NCBI RefSeq assembly: GCF_030160655.1
Contig: NZ_BSOT01000011.1
Span: forward strand, 1-64,000
Origin: Agaribacter marinus
GTDB lineage: Bacteria; Pseudomonadota; Gammaproteobacteria; Enterobacterales; Alteromonadaceae
DNA length: 64,000 nucleotides
Direction of reading: 5' to 3'
Part shown: positions 26,431 to 37,117 of the stretch, one piece after another
Position numbering within the stretch: position 1 is the stretch's first letter
Layout: each line of letters begins with the position of its first letter
Translations under genes and position numbers: made by a program
The notes under the pieces: generated by a model
Database searches by the model: none
What the model was told of the DNA's origin: nothing
The model's input: only the letters and a program-made list of their open reading frames with translations

Positions 26431-27517
26431 TGTATTCAGCGTCCCCGTAATAAAGCTCATATTGATTTGGGGACTACTATTGGCTGTCAGTGCAGTGCAG
26501 GCAGAACCATATCTAGCAGTTAAGACTAACGCGAAGTGCAGTGCATGCCATGTTAATCCTATTGGTGGCGGCATGAGAACAAAATTCGGTAATTTATTTG
26601 GGCATACTCAATTGCCTGCTGAAATATCGGATATCGCTGCCGCTGATATTGGTGAAATTACTGATTATTTGAAAGTAGGTGGCAATTTTCGTTATAACGC
26701 GCAAGCCACTCAAAACGATGCTGGTGAGGATTCATCTACCTTTAGAGTTGAATCTGCGCAAGTTTACGTCGCATTGACGCCCAAAAATTCAAAATTCACA
26801 CTCTATTTAGATCAACAAGTTGCACCAGGTGCCGCAGTCAATCGAGAAGCATTTTTGCTATACAATTATTCGGGTAATCATTACGTAAAAGCCGGTAAGA
26901 TGTATGTGCCATATGGTTTACGTCTTGAAGACGATAGCTCATTCGTCCGCCAAGTGACGGGTTTCAATTTTGATAGCAGTGACAACGGCGTTGAACTGGG
27001 GCTCGAGTATGATAAAGCGTCTGTTAACTTCTTTATCACCAATGGAACTAGTGCCGTCTCTAATAACGATGACAAATTTTTATTTGGTGCAAAAGCCGAG
27101 AAACTATTTAACAATTTTAGAGTGGGAGGAACACTGGTTGTCAATGGTGCAGAAGAAAATGAACAGCGTTACTACAATTTATATGGCGGGTTAACAGTAG
27201 GAAATTGGGTGTTTTTGACTGAGGCGAACCTTATTGAAACCGAACAAGCGTTTGGGCCTGATAAAGAAGAGCTTGTCAGTTTAATCGAAGCAAATTATCA
27301 ATTGCAAAAAGGCTTGAACATTAAAGTTACAGGAGAGTACTACGACCCGGATAGGAGTTTTTCTAACAATCAGGAAACGCGTTATTCATTGGTTGTAGAA
27401 TATGCGCCAATCTCGATGTTGCAATTGAGAGCAGGTGTTCGATCTTCTGAAGGCATTCCGCAGCAACCTAGCCGGACCAATGAGCTTATGTTTTTGCAAA
27501 CGCACATTTATTTTTAA
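26414..27517 (+). CDS. Outer-membrane beta-barrel protein with N-terminal CXXCH
   Basis: From the ATG at 26414 the product is 367 residues, with a signal peptide ending SAVQA. Right after it is KCSACHVNPIGGGMRTKFGN, a single haem c motif followed by a conserved Gly-rich turn. The rest is alternating amphipathic beta strands of a porin-like barrel (e.g. FTLYLDQQVAPG, VNFFITNGT, LNIKVTGEYYDP) ending in an aromatic residue (THIYF), the usual outer-membrane assembly signal. The frame is open to 26387, but nine extra residues would precede the signal peptide. The 17-base overlap with the haem-motif lipoprotein gene argues for a joint function. A strong terminator follows. Confidence 0.75.
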   Translation: MKYLNNVFSVPVIKLILIWGLLLAVSAVQAEPYLAVKTNAKCSACHVNPIGGGMRTKFGNLFGHTQLPAEISDIAAADIGEITDYLKVGGNFRYNAQATQNDAGEDSSTFRVESAQVYVALTPKNSKFTLYLDQQVAPGAAVNREAFLLYNYSGNHYVKAGKMYVPYGLRLEDDSSFVRQVTGFNFDSSDNGVELGLEYDKASVNFFITNGTSAVSNNDDKFLFGAKAEKLFNNFRVGGTLVVNGAEENEQRYYNLYGGLTVGNWVFLTEANLIETEQAFGPDKEELVSLIEANYQLQKGLNIKVTGEYYDPDRSFSNNQETRYSLVVEYAPISMLQLRAGVRSSEGIPQQPSRTNELMFLQTHIYF

Positions 27518-27547
27518 CAAAGTAAACATGTGAAAATTGAATACTAT

Positions 27548-27586
27548 AAAAAGCGAGCGACGTATGTCTGCTCGCTTTTTTTTTTG
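27548..27586 (+). terminator. Rho-independent terminator
   Basis: AAAAAGCGAGC pairs with GCTCGCTTTTT, with an inner GAC/GTC pair and a run of ten T. It ends the lipoprotein-barrel operon and may also act on the convergent GGDEF gene. Confidence 0.9.
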
Positions 27587-27620
27587 GCGCTTTTTACTGT
27601 CTTATTAAAAATGTTTTCAT

Positions 27621-28859
27621 TTACGTGGAGACTATTTGATTTCGACCTCGGGATTTTGCTTTATATAGACACTCATCAGCCTGGCTAAGCATGAGTTCAA
27701 TTTTGTCGGCGTTTAGCGCTGTTAAACCAATGCTTACAGTGCATGAGATTGTTTGTCTTTTTCGTCTAATTTTTTTATCTGCCACTTTTAGTCTAAACGC
27801 ATCGATAGTTTGAATTGCTTGCTCCTTTCCCATATTGGGAAAAAACACGCAAAACTCCTCACCTCCGAAGCGAGACATTGGGAACGCGGCAAAGTGCTTT
27901 TTCATTAATTTCGACACTTCCTTAAGCACAACATCGCCACAATCGTGGCCATGGGTATCATTAATTTGTTTGAAATGATCGAGGTCCATCAGTGCTAAGC
28001 ACATGGAGTCTAAACCGCGCTTGATACTTGACGAAACTTCTTCGAAGAAATGACGTCTGTTTGGCAAGCCAGTTAAATAGTCTGTGTTTGCCGTTTTGCG
28101 AATAACATCTATTTGTTCAATATGTTCAATATTTTGGACGACGCGGCAAAAAAACTCTTCGTGGCAATATGGCTCCCGTAAATAGTCATTGGCACCACTT
28201 TTGATAAACTTAGCTAATAACGCAGGTTGGCGCAAATTTGACGTACCAATAATGCTGACTTCTTCTTTTGAAAATTCTTTTCTGATGGCCGCGACTAGCT
28301 CAATACCTGTTTCATCTTTTAGTTCGTTTTCGGTGATTACCAGTTTAATAAGGTTATTCTCATACAGCGTTTCGATGGCATCATGGGTGTTATTGGCTTG
28401 AAAAGTTTCGAAGTTATGTCTATTGAGTAGCTCACAAACTTTGTTGCGCGATGATGGGCGTTTTCCAACAACCAACACCCCCACTTTTTTGTTTTTCTCA
28501 AGTCGGGTTAACAAACGACTTAAGTACTCAAAAACTTGTCGGTTTTGTTTTGGGATGTAATCTACAACTGCCTTCGACAAAATGCGTTTTCTGACATCAT
28601 CGTCGGGTAGGCTTGTCAGTACGATAACAGGTATAAAAGACGCAATTGCAAAGTCTATCGCTTCGCCATGCAGTGCATCGGGTAGCGAGTAATCAACTAC
28701 TGCACACAAAAATGATTCTGGTGTGGAGCTTTCAAAAATGAGTTTAGCTTCTGTGAGTGACGTGGCTACCACGACATCGAGATTTATTTTACCGATGATA
28801 CGCTTTAGCACGCGCAAGCTTGCTGCGTCATGTTCAACTAATAGTATTTTGTATTTCAC
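27621..28859 (-). CDS. Diguanylate cyclase with two receiver domains
   Basis: A 412-residue soluble protein. REC1 (about 1-120) has a phospho-acceptor Asp in VVDYSLPD, and its Lys in IPKQ. REC2 (about 127-250) has Glu in place of the Asp (VITENELKDE), so it cannot be phosphorylated in the usual way. The GGDEF domain (about 260-410) starts DYLTGLPNRR, contains MDLDHFKQINDTHGHDCGD and an intact active site RFGGEEF. The RxxD inhibitory site that normally lies five residues before GGEEF is absent (HFAA instead), so product inhibition through it is not expected. It should make c-di-GMP from GTP in response to REC1 phosphorylation. It is monocistronic. Confidence 0.9.
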   Translation of the reverse strand: MKYKILLVEHDAASLRVLKRIIGKINLDVVVATSLTEAKLIFESSTPESFLCAVVDYSLPDALHGEAIDFAIASFIPVIVLTSLPDDDVRKRILSKAVVDYIPKQNRQVFEYLSRLLTRLEKNKKVGVLVVGKRPSSRNKVCELLNRHNFETFQANNTHDAIETLYENNLIKLVITENELKDETGIELVAAIRKEFSKEEVSIIGTSNLRQPALLAKFIKSGANDYLREPYCHEEFFCRVVQNIEHIEQIDVIRKTANTDYLTGLPNRRHFFEEVSSSIKRGLDSMCLALMDLDHFKQINDTHGHDCGDVVLKEVSKLMKKHFAAFPMSRFGGEEFCVFFPNMGKEQAIQTIDAFRLKVADKKIRRKRQTISCTVSIGLTALNADKIELMLSQADECLYKAKSRGRNQIVST

Positions 28860-28999
28860 TAAATTCCCTCAATATCCGATACGGATATACCTCTCATACT
28901 TTTTATCGGCATCGATAAAGGAAATTTGATTCCGGCACAGATAAATTTAGCTATGTCGTTGAAAAAATGCTCAATTAATAAATTATTTTAAAAATTGGC

Positions 29000-29027
29000 T
29001 TGCAACGATTCAAAATTTTTCTATAAT
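29000..29027 (+). promoter_or_regulatory. Promoter of the tRNA-Gly unit
   Basis: TTGCAA and TATAAT are separated by 16 bases, and GCGCCTCC follows the -10, the GC-rich discriminator typical of stringently controlled stable-RNA promoters. Initiation is expected near 29034, just before the decayed tRNA copy. Confidence 0.8.
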
Positions 29028-29040
29028 GCGCCTCCAGTTT

Positions 29041-29112
29041 GCGGGAATAGCTCAGTTGGTATAGTGCATATCTCGTCACGAAGTGATTGCCAAGTTTGGC
29101 ATACTCAGTGTT
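29041..29112 (+). pseudogene. Decayed or chimeric tRNA-Gly copy
   Basis: The first 21 bases (acceptor strand and D arm, GCGGGAATAGCTCAGTTGGTA) are identical to the intact tRNA-Gly 98 bases downstream. After them comes a different stretch with a TCGT-C-ACGA hairpin, then TTGCCAAGTTTGG, which matches the anticodon arm of the intact gene at 12 of 13 bases. The T arm and the 3' acceptor strand are missing, so it cannot fold as a tRNA. The 3' limit is approximate. Confidence 0.65.
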
Positions 29113-29138
29113 TGCAAACGCTAACTACACCAAAATAC

Positions 29139-29214
<76 letters not shown>

Positions 29215-29368
29215 AGTTTTATTCAAAAATCTCTTAGTCCGCCTATTTAATTACTTTCAAGTATGCTTTGCGCAAATGAGCTGAAGTAAAATAATTACAC
29301 TGCAAATCTATGTTTCTTTTCTATTGCCATGTTATCTTAGACATCTGACCAGATTATTTGGACATGAT

Positions 29369-29860
29369 ATGGCTAAAACAAATCCGCTAAGAAAATTCGC
29401 AGAAAAAGCACTTTCGTATCCTGACTTTATTGCTCTGCGCTTATTGACTTTCATGTTTCGTTTCAAAGTTAAGTTGGTCGGGACTGCGGGCGTAACTATT
29501 CTCGAAACTGATTTAAAACGCGTCGTATTTTTTCAAAAAAATCGGACTAAAGTCCAGAATCATATTGGTGGTATTCACGCTGCGGCAATGGCTCTATTGG
29601 CTGAGTCGGCAACGGGCTTTGTGGTCGGTGTGAATTTACCTGGTGACAAGTTACCCTTGATAAAGTCAATGAATCTAAAGTATGTAAAACGGTCACAAGG
29701 TGATATGCAAGCCGAAGCGTGGTTAAGTGATGAACAAATTCATAAGATGCAAAACGAAGAAAAAGGCGACGTTATGGTTGCAGTTAAAGTGACAGACGAG
29801 AGCGGTCAAGAACCTATCATTTGTGAAATGAATTGGGCATGGATTACTAGGGCGAAGTAG
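29369..29860 (+). CDS. DUF4442 hotdog-fold protein (thioesterase-like)
   Basis: A 163-residue protein of the DUF4442 (YiiD C-terminal-like) hotdog group. The central helix HIGGIHAAAMALLAESATGFVVG has the position and composition of the hotdog helix of PaaI-type thioesterases (HxGGxxAAAxxxLAE). It is followed by the beta sheet segments IKSMNLKYVKRSQGDMQAEAWL and MVAVKVTDESGQEPIICEMNWAWITR. An acyl-CoA thioesterase activity is inferred only. The frame is open to 29324, but the ATG at 29369 (MAKTNPLRKFAEK) is closer to the family start. Confidence 0.75.
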   Translation: MAKTNPLRKFAEKALSYPDFIALRLLTFMFRFKVKLVGTAGVTILETDLKRVVFFQKNRTKVQNHIGGIHAAAMALLAESATGFVVGVNLPGDKLPLIKSMNLKYVKRSQGDMQAEAWLSDEQIHKMQNEEKGDVMVAVKVTDESGQEPIICEMNWAWITRAK

Positions 29861-30055
29861 GCTGCTTGAGCATAGGTGTCCAAGTGTGTGCTTGTACCAA
29901 TTTAGTTATCAATTCTATTACAGTTATATTAAGTTTTTCAATTTACATATATATCCCTAAAAATTTTGTTGACAGTGTCGATATTCGAGAGTAAATAATG
30001 CTTTCTAAGCAAGGCATTCCGTTGTTGATTTAATATATATTGGGGCGAACTTATT

Positions 30056-30421
30056 GTGTCTGGTTTAACTAAAAAAACTCTCCACACTCGCTTATTTAGC
30101 GATCCAAAAAATTACCCTTATGGATTTTCGCGTTCTGGCGACTTTTCTATCGCTGAAAGCAAAGCGTTGGCGCAATATGGTTGTTTATTTGCGGCGCTTG
30201 TTGATGGTGAATATTCGCCTGTCGACGCTGAAGACGAACAGTACATATCGTCAGCATTAGGCCATAGCGACCCGAAAACTGTGCAAGAGCGCGCATGGTT
30301 AAAGTATCAAAAACGTATCAATCGACCGAGATGCGCGAGTATATATGGCTCTGCAAAAAGTGTTGCCAACGAGGATGATATTGAAGTTGATGCTGATGAC
30401 AGTCTTGACTTAGATGCTTGA
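30056..30421 (+). CDS. maoP: Macrodomain Ori organisation protein MaoP (DUF413/YifE)
   Basis: A 121-residue soluble protein matching E. coli MaoP/YifE: the core YPYGFSRSGDFSIAESKAL...YG (residues about 21-43) aligns with [23 protein letters not shown], and the ERAWLKYQKRINRPR stretch with ERVWSKYMTRIKRPK. In E. coli MaoP with the maoS site organises the Ori macrodomain; the family occurs in Dam-containing gammaproteobacteria. The C-terminus is acidic (DDIEVDADDSLDLDA). The start is GTG with GGGG eight bases upstream. I did not identify a maoS-like site. Confidence 0.88.
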   Translation: MSGLTKKTLHTRLFSDPKNYPYGFSRSGDFSIAESKALAQYGCLFAALVDGEYSPVDAEDEQYISSALGHSDPKTVQERAWLKYQKRINRPRCASIYGSAKSVANEDDIEVDADDSLDLDA

Positions 30422-30729
30422 TCAAAAACATTAATGTGTAATTAGTTCTTTGATGATTCAAATCGCTCATTAAATATGCTTTATTAGCTCAATGATTGCA
30501 CTTGAAGTAAAAGCCATTCCAGAGTACCCTTGCGGCCCGATTTTTTATGGTGCTAGTTGATATCCATCATTTGGATAGCAATGGTAAATACTTGAGCGAA
30601 AGGTTTATCCTAAAAAAGCTATATTAAAGGAATAATATTTCACTTTTTTGTCTTAATTTGTTTTTACGTTGCATGATTTTCGATATAGTCCGATAAAAAT
30701 GAAATGATTATTTCAGAGGAGTCACGCAA
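30422..30729 (+). other. maoP-ilvI intergenic region
   Basis: These 308 bases contain no gene. I see a short inverted repeat (TATCCA / TGGATA, about 30560-30577) and AT-rich tracts before ilvI. An AGAGGAG ribosome site for ilvI is at 30715-30721. No T-rich attenuator or Leu/Ile/Val-rich leader peptide was found, which fits ilvIH rather than ilvGMEDA-type control. Confidence 0.5.
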
Positions 30730-32448
30730 GTGAAAATGATGTCAGGCGCCGCTATGGTTGTAGAGGCGTTAAAAGATGTAGGTGTAACGCATTTATTTGG
30801 TTACCCAGGTGGTGCTGTACTAGATATTTATGATGCCTTGTTTGCTCAAGAGCATGTAAAGCATATTCTCGTTCGCCATGAGCAGGGGGCAGCCCATATG
30901 GCCGATGGTTATGCTCGTTCAACCGGTAAAACCGGTACAGTGCTCGTTACATCTGGCCCCGGGGCAACTAATACACTGACTGGTATTGCTACTGCCTATA
31001 TGGATTCTATTCCTATGGTAGTGCTCTCTGGACAGGTACCAACGCAGTTAATTGGTGAAGATGCATTCCAAGAAACAGACATGGTTGGTTGTTCTCGCCC
31101 TGTGGTTAAACATAGCTTTTTAGTTAAGCGTGCGGTAGATATTCCTAAAGCAATTGCGCAAGCATACTATATCGCCAACTCTGGTCGTCCTGGCCCGGTG
31201 GTTGTTGACCTACCAAAAGACATCGTAAATGTTCAGGAAGAGCATCTTTATGAATTTCCTACTGATGTCACTATGCGTTCATACAATCCGACGTTGAAAG
31301 GGCATGGAAAACAAATAAAGAAGACCGTTAGTACACTTGAAAATGCGAAAAGACCTGTGCTTTACATTGGCGGTGGTGCTATTGCCGCGGACGCGTCGGA
31401 CTTAGTAACCGAATTAGCTGAAAAGTTAAATGCACCCGTTGTGTCTACTTTAATGGGCTTAGGTGCTTTTTCCTCAGTGCATGAGCAATTTTTAGGTATG
31501 TTAGGTATGCATGGGACGTTTGAAGCCAATAAGACCATGCACAATGCCGATTGTATACTTGCCTTAGGTGCGAGGTTTGATGACCGCGTAACGAATAATG
31601 TAGACAAATTTTGCCCCCACGCAGATATTATTCATGTCGATATCGACCCAGCGTCAATTTCGAAGACTATCAATGCACATATTCCTGTCGTGGGGTCTGT
31701 CGATGAGGTCGTTCGCCAAATACTGGCTGAGATGGCGTCTCATGATTTTTCTGACCAAGACACTAAGTTAACGGACTGGTGGGAGCAGATAAACGATTGG
31801 CGCTCTCGTCAATGCCTTAGATACAATCAAGGCGATACAACAATTAAGCCACAAAGGGTTATCGAGTCTTTATATAAACACACAAACGGTGACGCTTATG
31901 TGAGTTCTGATGTTGGCCAGCATCAAATGTTTGCTGCGCTCTATTACCCGTTTGCAAAACCTCGTCGCTGGATTAATTCCGGTGGTTTGGGCACAATGGG
32001 CTTTGGCCTACCTGCGGCAATGGGTGTTCAATTTGCTCACCCTGAGGCTTGTTCAGTCGTTGTTACGGGTGATGGTAGTATCCAAATGAATATTCAAGAA
32101 TTGTCCACGTGTCTTCAATATAACTTGCCTGTTAAAATTATTTCTTTGAATAACCGTGCCCTCGGTATGGTAAGGCAATGGCAGGATATGATTTATAAAG
32201 GGCGTCATAGTAGTTCTTATATGGAGTCCATGCCTGATTTTGTTAAATTAGCAGAGGCCTATGGCCATGTAGGCATTAAAGTCGATACCTTAGATGAGCT
32301 AGATGGTGCTATGGAACGTTGTTTCGCCGAAAAGGACCGTTTAGTATTTATGGACATTGCTGTAGACCAAAATGAACATGTTTATCCAATGCAAATCAAG
32401 TTTGGTGCGATGGATGATATGCGTTTAAGTAAGACGGAGCGTACCTAA
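30730..32448 (+). CDS. ilvI: Acetolactate synthase III, catalytic subunit
   Basis: A 572-residue ThDP- and FAD-dependent enzyme that condenses pyruvate (or pyruvate with 2-ketobutyrate) in branched-chain amino acid synthesis. It aligns along its length with E. coli IlvI (574 aa): [31 protein letters not shown] (ThDP-activating Glu), [36 protein letters not shown] and the ThDP-binding GDGSIQMN...NN. It ends with the same [10 protein letters not shown]. The start is a GTG eight bases after AGAGGAG. The stop overlaps the ilvH start by one base (TAATG). Confidence 0.96.
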   Translation: MKMMSGAAMVVEALKDVGVTHLFGYPGGAVLDIYDALFAQEHVKHILVRHEQGAAHMADGYARSTGKTGTVLVTSGPGATNTLTGIATAYMDSIPMVVLSGQVPTQLIGEDAFQETDMVGCSRPVVKHSFLVKRAVDIPKAIAQAYYIANSGRPGPVVVDLPKDIVNVQEEHLYEFPTDVTMRSYNPTLKGHGKQIKKTVSTLENAKRPVLYIGGGAIAADASDLVTELAEKLNAPVVSTLMGLGAFSSVHEQFLGMLGMHGTFEANKTMHNADCILALGARFDDRVTNNVDKFCPHADIIHVDIDPASISKTINAHIPVVGSVDEVVRQILAEMASHDFSDQDTKLTDWWEQINDWRSRQCLRYNQGDTTIKPQRVIESLYKHTNGDAYVSSDVGQHQMFAALYYPFAKPRRWINSGGLGTMGFGLPAAMGVQFAHPEACSVVVTGDGSIQMNIQELSTCLQYNLPVKIISLNNRALGMVRQWQDMIYKGRHSSSYMESMPDFVKLAEAYGHVGIKVDTLDELDGAMERCFAEKDRLVFMDIAVDQNEHVYPMQIKFGAMDDMRLSKTERT

Positions 32449-32945
32449 TGAGAAGGATTTTTTCGGTATTAATGGAGAACGCTCCGGGGGCACTTTCTCG
32501 TATTATGGGTGTGTTTTCGCAACGTGGATATAATGTTGATTCTTTGTGTGTTGCGCCTACCAATGATAAGAGTTTGTCTAGACTGACTATTATTACGGAA
32601 GCCGATGACAAAGTGGCAGAGCAAATATTAAAACAGGTCAATAAGCTGATTGATGTGTTACGAGTAACAGAGTTAACGGGATCAGCGCACGTTGAACGAG
32701 AGCTTATGTTAATTAAAGTGGCTACACGCACTGAAGTAGCGCGGGCTGAAGTAAAGCGCAACGTTGACATATTTAGAGCGCGTGTTTTGGATGTCACATC
32801 CCAGCATTACACGATGGAGATTACCGGGACAAGCGATAAGCTTACCGCCTTTGCTGATGTCATGGCTGATTGTGCAGATATTACTGAATCTGCTCGTACA
32901 GGTGTGTGTGGATTATCTCGTGGTGACCGCGCACTTCGCCCATAA
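32448..32945 (+). CDS. ilvH: Acetolactate synthase III, regulatory subunit
   Basis: A 165-residue ACT-domain protein that confers valine feedback on IlvI. The ACT domain (about 1-76) starts RRIFSVLMENAPGALSRIMGVFSQRGYNVDSL, with the Gly and Asn of the valine site; the C-terminal domain (about 80-160) contains the LMLIKV and EITGTSDKL segments. The length equals that of E. coli IlvH (163 aa) within two residues. It is translationally coupled to ilvI. Confidence 0.96.
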   Translation: MRRIFSVLMENAPGALSRIMGVFSQRGYNVDSLCVAPTNDKSLSRLTIITEADDKVAEQILKQVNKLIDVLRVTELTGSAHVERELMLIKVATRTEVARAEVKRNVDIFRARVLDVTSQHYTMEITGTSDKLTAFADVMADCADITESARTGVCGLSRGDRALRP

Positions 32946-33235
32946 ATATTTTCACAAAAACTTAATAAAAATAGATGCTTATGGCTTGTTAAAAAATGTT
33001 CTACTTTTTTTTAATAAGCCATGATCTTTCAAGTATTTGTGCTACACTAAAAATGTTTTTGGTAAAGCATGTTTGTAAGTTTGCTACATCTTAAGTGTTA
33101 AACCCCTCATTTAGTTGTCAATATGTGTGGTCCACGAGCTGTACTTCAGAAGTAAAAATCTCAGCAGCGCGCTTGTCAAAAACACCAGCGCTGGCTGCAA
33201 GCGCATTCTATTTATAGTTATATTTTGAGGTTTTT
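32946..33235 (+). other. ilvH-csp intergenic region
   Basis: A hairpin at 32981-33022 (ATGGCTTGTTAAAAAA / TTTTTTTTAATAAGCCAT, one G-U pair) follows ilvH and may end the ilvIH transcript, although its T-run is inside the stem. A possible extended -10 (TGCTACACT, about 33040-33048) would give the cold-shock gene a leader of about 180 bases, as is usual for cspA-type genes. No classical cold box was recognised. Confidence 0.5.
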
Positions 33236-33445
33236 ATGTCTAAAGTTACAGGCACAGTTAAATGGTTTAACCCTGAAAAAGGGTATGGTTTTTTAACCCA
33301 AGACAACGGCGGAAAAGATGTTTTTGTACATTACCGTGCAATTGTCGCTGAAGGTTACAAAACTTTACCAGAAGGACAACGTGTGTCATTTGAAGTAGAA
33401 GATGGTCAAAAAGGTCTTCAGGCTGCAAATGTTGAGCCTATCTAG
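33236..33445 (+). CDS. CspA-family cold-shock protein
   Basis: A 69-residue OB-fold nucleic-acid chaperone. RNP1 reads KGYGFLTQ and RNP2 DVFVHYRAI; the start [15 protein letters not shown] and the end G.QAANVEPI are standard. The RNP2 motif normally reads VFVHFSAI; the Phe-to-Tyr and Ser-to-Arg changes are conservative for stacking but unusual. It binds single-stranded RNA or DNA and may be either cold-induced or constitutive. A good terminator follows directly. Confidence 0.95.
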   Translation: MSKVTGTVKWFNPEKGYGFLTQDNGGKDVFVHYRAIVAEGYKTLPEGQRVSFEVEDGQKGLQAANVEPI

Positions 33446-33467
33446 ACGATAGTTGATACAGATGAAT

Positions 33468-33497
33468 AAAAAGCGCCAATTTGGCGCTTTTGTTTTA
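33468..33497 (+). terminator. Bidirectional terminator between csp and fadA
   Basis: AAAAGCGCC pairs with GGCGCTTTT around AATTT, with T-rich sequence on both strands. It lies between the convergent csp and fadA genes. Confidence 0.85.
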
Positions 33498-33524
33498 TAT
33501 ACCGTTGAATATACAAGATAGTGA

Positions 33525-34700
<1,176 letters not shown>

Positions 34701-36857
34701 TTATGGCTGCGCGAAGTAAGATTTATCTGCAGCAGCCATTTCGCGCACTCCAGAAGATATTTCATAAATTGGACCAAGGTGAACATACTTATCTGCTAAG
34801 GCGACGAAATTAGCTAAGCCCATCGTTTCTATATACCGGAAAATCCCACCTCTAAATGGCGGAAAGCCCAATCCGTAAAGGAGTGCCATGTCAGCTTCTG
34901 CTGCGCTCCCAACAACATTTTCCTCTAAGCATCGAATAGCCTCATTCGCCATCGGTATCATCAAGCGAGCAATGATGTCATCAGCAGTAAATTCGGTTAC
35001 TTTAGTCGCATGTTTGGCGAGTATGGCGTGCGCCTCTTCCGCTGGCACTTTTGTTGGGCGGCCTCGTTTATCTTCGCCATAATTGTAAAAGCCCATAGCA
35101 TTTTTCTGACCGAGGCGCGCATTAGTATATAAAAGTGTTATTGGATCATTTTCAATCTTCCGCATACGTTCGGGAATGCCTTCAGCCATAACACTCGCAG
35201 CATGATCGGCTGTGTCTAGACCTACGACATCTAGCAAATAAGCGGGTCCCATTGGCCAGCCGAATACTTTTTCCATCACCTTATCAATAGCACTAAAATC
35301 TGCGCCGTCCAATAGTAGTTTGCTGAAACCAGCAAAGTAAGGGAATAACACTCTGTTGACTAAAAAGCCGGGACAATCATTGACGACAATGGGGGTTTTT
35401 CCCATTTTCAGCGTTGCCGCGACAACGGCCGAAATTGTCGCGTCATCAGTGTTGTCACCGCGAATTATTTCTACTAACGGCATTTTATGTACAGGGTTAA
35501 AAAAATGCATACCACAAAACCGAGTGGGATCTTCTAGTGATTTTGCAAGTTGATTGATTGAGATAGTAGAAGTGTTCGAGGTAATAATTGCGTCATCTGC
35601 TACGGTCGATTCAATCTCTTTTAAGACGGATGCCTTAACTTTAGGATTTTCTACTACTGCTTCAATGATCAAGTCGGCATCTGATATCGCGTTCATATCC
35701 AATGTCGGGATAATATTGTTGAGTGTGGAGGCCATTTTTTTTGCATCGACTTTACCACGTTGCATACCTGTTTCGAGGATCTTGGCTGCTTCAGATAGTC
35801 CCAAGTTTAAAGCTGCTTGGTTGATGTCCTTCATTATGGTCGGAACACCCTTTACTGCACTTTGGTAGGCGATTCCACCTCCCATAATACCTGCCCCTAG
35901 TACTGCATGCTTTTCAACATTTTTAATTGCTGCCTTTGCTAATGCCTTACCTTTTGATTTAACAAGTTGGTCAGCTAAAAATATGCCTACTTGTGCTTTA
36001 CATGCATCTGTTTTTGCAAGGTTGACAAAGCCCTTATTCTCAATTGATAGCGCCTCGTCGCGTGCTAAGGCAGCTGCATTCTGGACACTCTCCACTATTT
36101 TATGTGGGGCAGGGTAATGCTTACCTGCTTGTCTAGCAACCATGGCCGCAGCGGTTGAAAAACTCATCATGGCTTCGTTTGCATTAAGGCATAACGGTGA
36201 TGTCTTTTCTTTTCTGCGTGCTTGCCAGTCTAGTTTTCCTGCTATGGCGTCAAGCAGCATTTGTCGAGTGGCCTGATGTAAGTCGTCCGGGTTAACGACT
36301 GCATCAATCGCGCCTTCTCTGAGTGCTTTTTCTGCACTGCGGTCCCTGCCGGTTGTCATCCATTCCAATGCGTTGTCTGAACCAATGATTCTTGGCAATC
36401 GCACTGAGCCCCCAAACCCCGGCATTAATCCAAGCTTTACTTCTGGTAAGCCTAGTTTCGCTGTGGTGTCAGCGACGCGTATATCGGTTGCAAGCGCCAT
36501 TTCGCAGCCACCACCTAAGGCAAACCCGTTAATTGCCGAAATTGTAGGCACAGAAATGTCTTCAAAGCGGTTGAATACGGCAGAGGCGCTTTCGACCCAA
36601 TGGAGTATTTCGGCGTCTTGCATAGAAAATAGTGCCGTAAATTCTGTGATATCTGCACCAACAATAAACGTCGTTTTGTTAGAACGAACTAAAACACCGT
36701 TAATGTCGCTTGCTTGATTGATAGACGCTATGGCACTATCTAACTCGGCGACTGTCTGTTTATCAAACTTATTGACCGAACCTTGTGCATCAAACACAAG
36801 TTCCACAATACCGTCGTCTGTTGTCTCAACTGACAGACTTTTGCCTTGATACATCAT
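34701..36857 (-). CDS. fadB: Fatty acid oxidation complex subunit alpha FadB
   Basis: A 718-residue multifunctional protein. The N-terminal crotonase domain (about 1-190) has [20 protein letters not shown] and [20 protein letters not shown] (catalytic Glu residues). The 3-hydroxyacyl-CoA dehydrogenase part has the NAD motif [16 protein letters not shown] near residue 318, [12 protein letters not shown], and the catalytic-His segment [19 protein letters not shown]. Two C-terminal helical domains follow ([16 protein letters not shown]..., [12 protein letters not shown]). It hydrates, dehydrogenates and isomerises acyl-CoA intermediates; with FadA it makes the cytoplasmic complex. A direct repeat upstream (36964-36986) may be an operator. 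Confidence 0.97.
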   Translation of the reverse strand: MMYQGKSLSVETTDDGIVELVFDAQGSVNKFDKQTVAELDSAIASINQASDINGVLVRSNKTTFIVGADITEFTALFSMQDAEILHWVESASAVFNRFEDISVPTISAINGFALGGGCEMALATDIRVADTTAKLGLPEVKLGLMPGFGGSVRLPRIIGSDNALEWMTTGRDRSAEKALREGAIDAVVNPDDLHQATRQMLLDAIAGKLDWQARRKEKTSPLCLNANEAMMSFSTAAAMVARQAGKHYPAPHKIVESVQNAAALARDEALSIENKGFVNLAKTDACKAQVGIFLADQLVKSKGKALAKAAIKNVEKHAVLGAGIMGGGIAYQSAVKGVPTIMKDINQAALNLGLSEAAKILETGMQRGKVDAKKMASTLNNIIPTLDMNAISDADLIIEAVVENPKVKASVLKEIESTVADDAIITSNTSTISINQLAKSLEDPTRFCGMHFFNPVHKMPLVEIIRGDNTDDATISAVVAATLKMGKTPIVVNDCPGFLVNRVLFPYFAGFSKLLLDGADFSAIDKVMEKVFGWPMGPAYLLDVVGLDTADHAASVMAEGIPERMRKIENDPITLLYTNARLGQKNAMGFYNYGEDKRGRPTKVPAEEAHAILAKHATKVTEFTADDIIARLMIPMANEAIRCLEENVVGSAAEADMALLYGLGFPPFRGGIFRYIETMGLANFVALADKYVHLGPIYEISSGVREMAAADKSYFAQP

Positions 36858-36963
36858 TTATATCTCCTGTGACACTTTAAATCGAAAAGATCTGATTAAG
36901 ATTAGACCAACATTACCGATAGTGGAATTATGTTAATCTTTTTAATAGTGTTGACATGAACCT

Positions 36964-36986
36964 TTTGTTTAAAAATTTGTTTAAAA
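36964..36986. repeat. Tandem 11-bp direct repeat upstream of fadB and slt
   Basis: TTTGTTTAAAA occurs at 36964-36974 and again at 36976-36986, a 12-base period, in the gap between the divergent fadB and slt genes. No FadR or PsrA consensus was recognised nearby, so this may be the binding site of the local fatty acid regulator, or just AT-rich sequence. Confidence 0.35.
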
Positions 36987-37117
36987 GATGTATCAAATAT
37001 TACGTTATTCAAGCTAGAACAGAGTATTTTTTATATCTATAACTATATATTCATTAAATTAGGAATACTGTAAGCATGGCCGTAGAAAGCCGGTTTTCAA
37101 TACCTAGGGACGCTTAA

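Noticed and set aside
36858-37117. FadR or PsrA operator before fadB
   Set aside because: No match to ACTGGTNNGACCNGTT or to GAAAC-N4-GTTTC; only the TTTGTTTAAAA repeat is notable.
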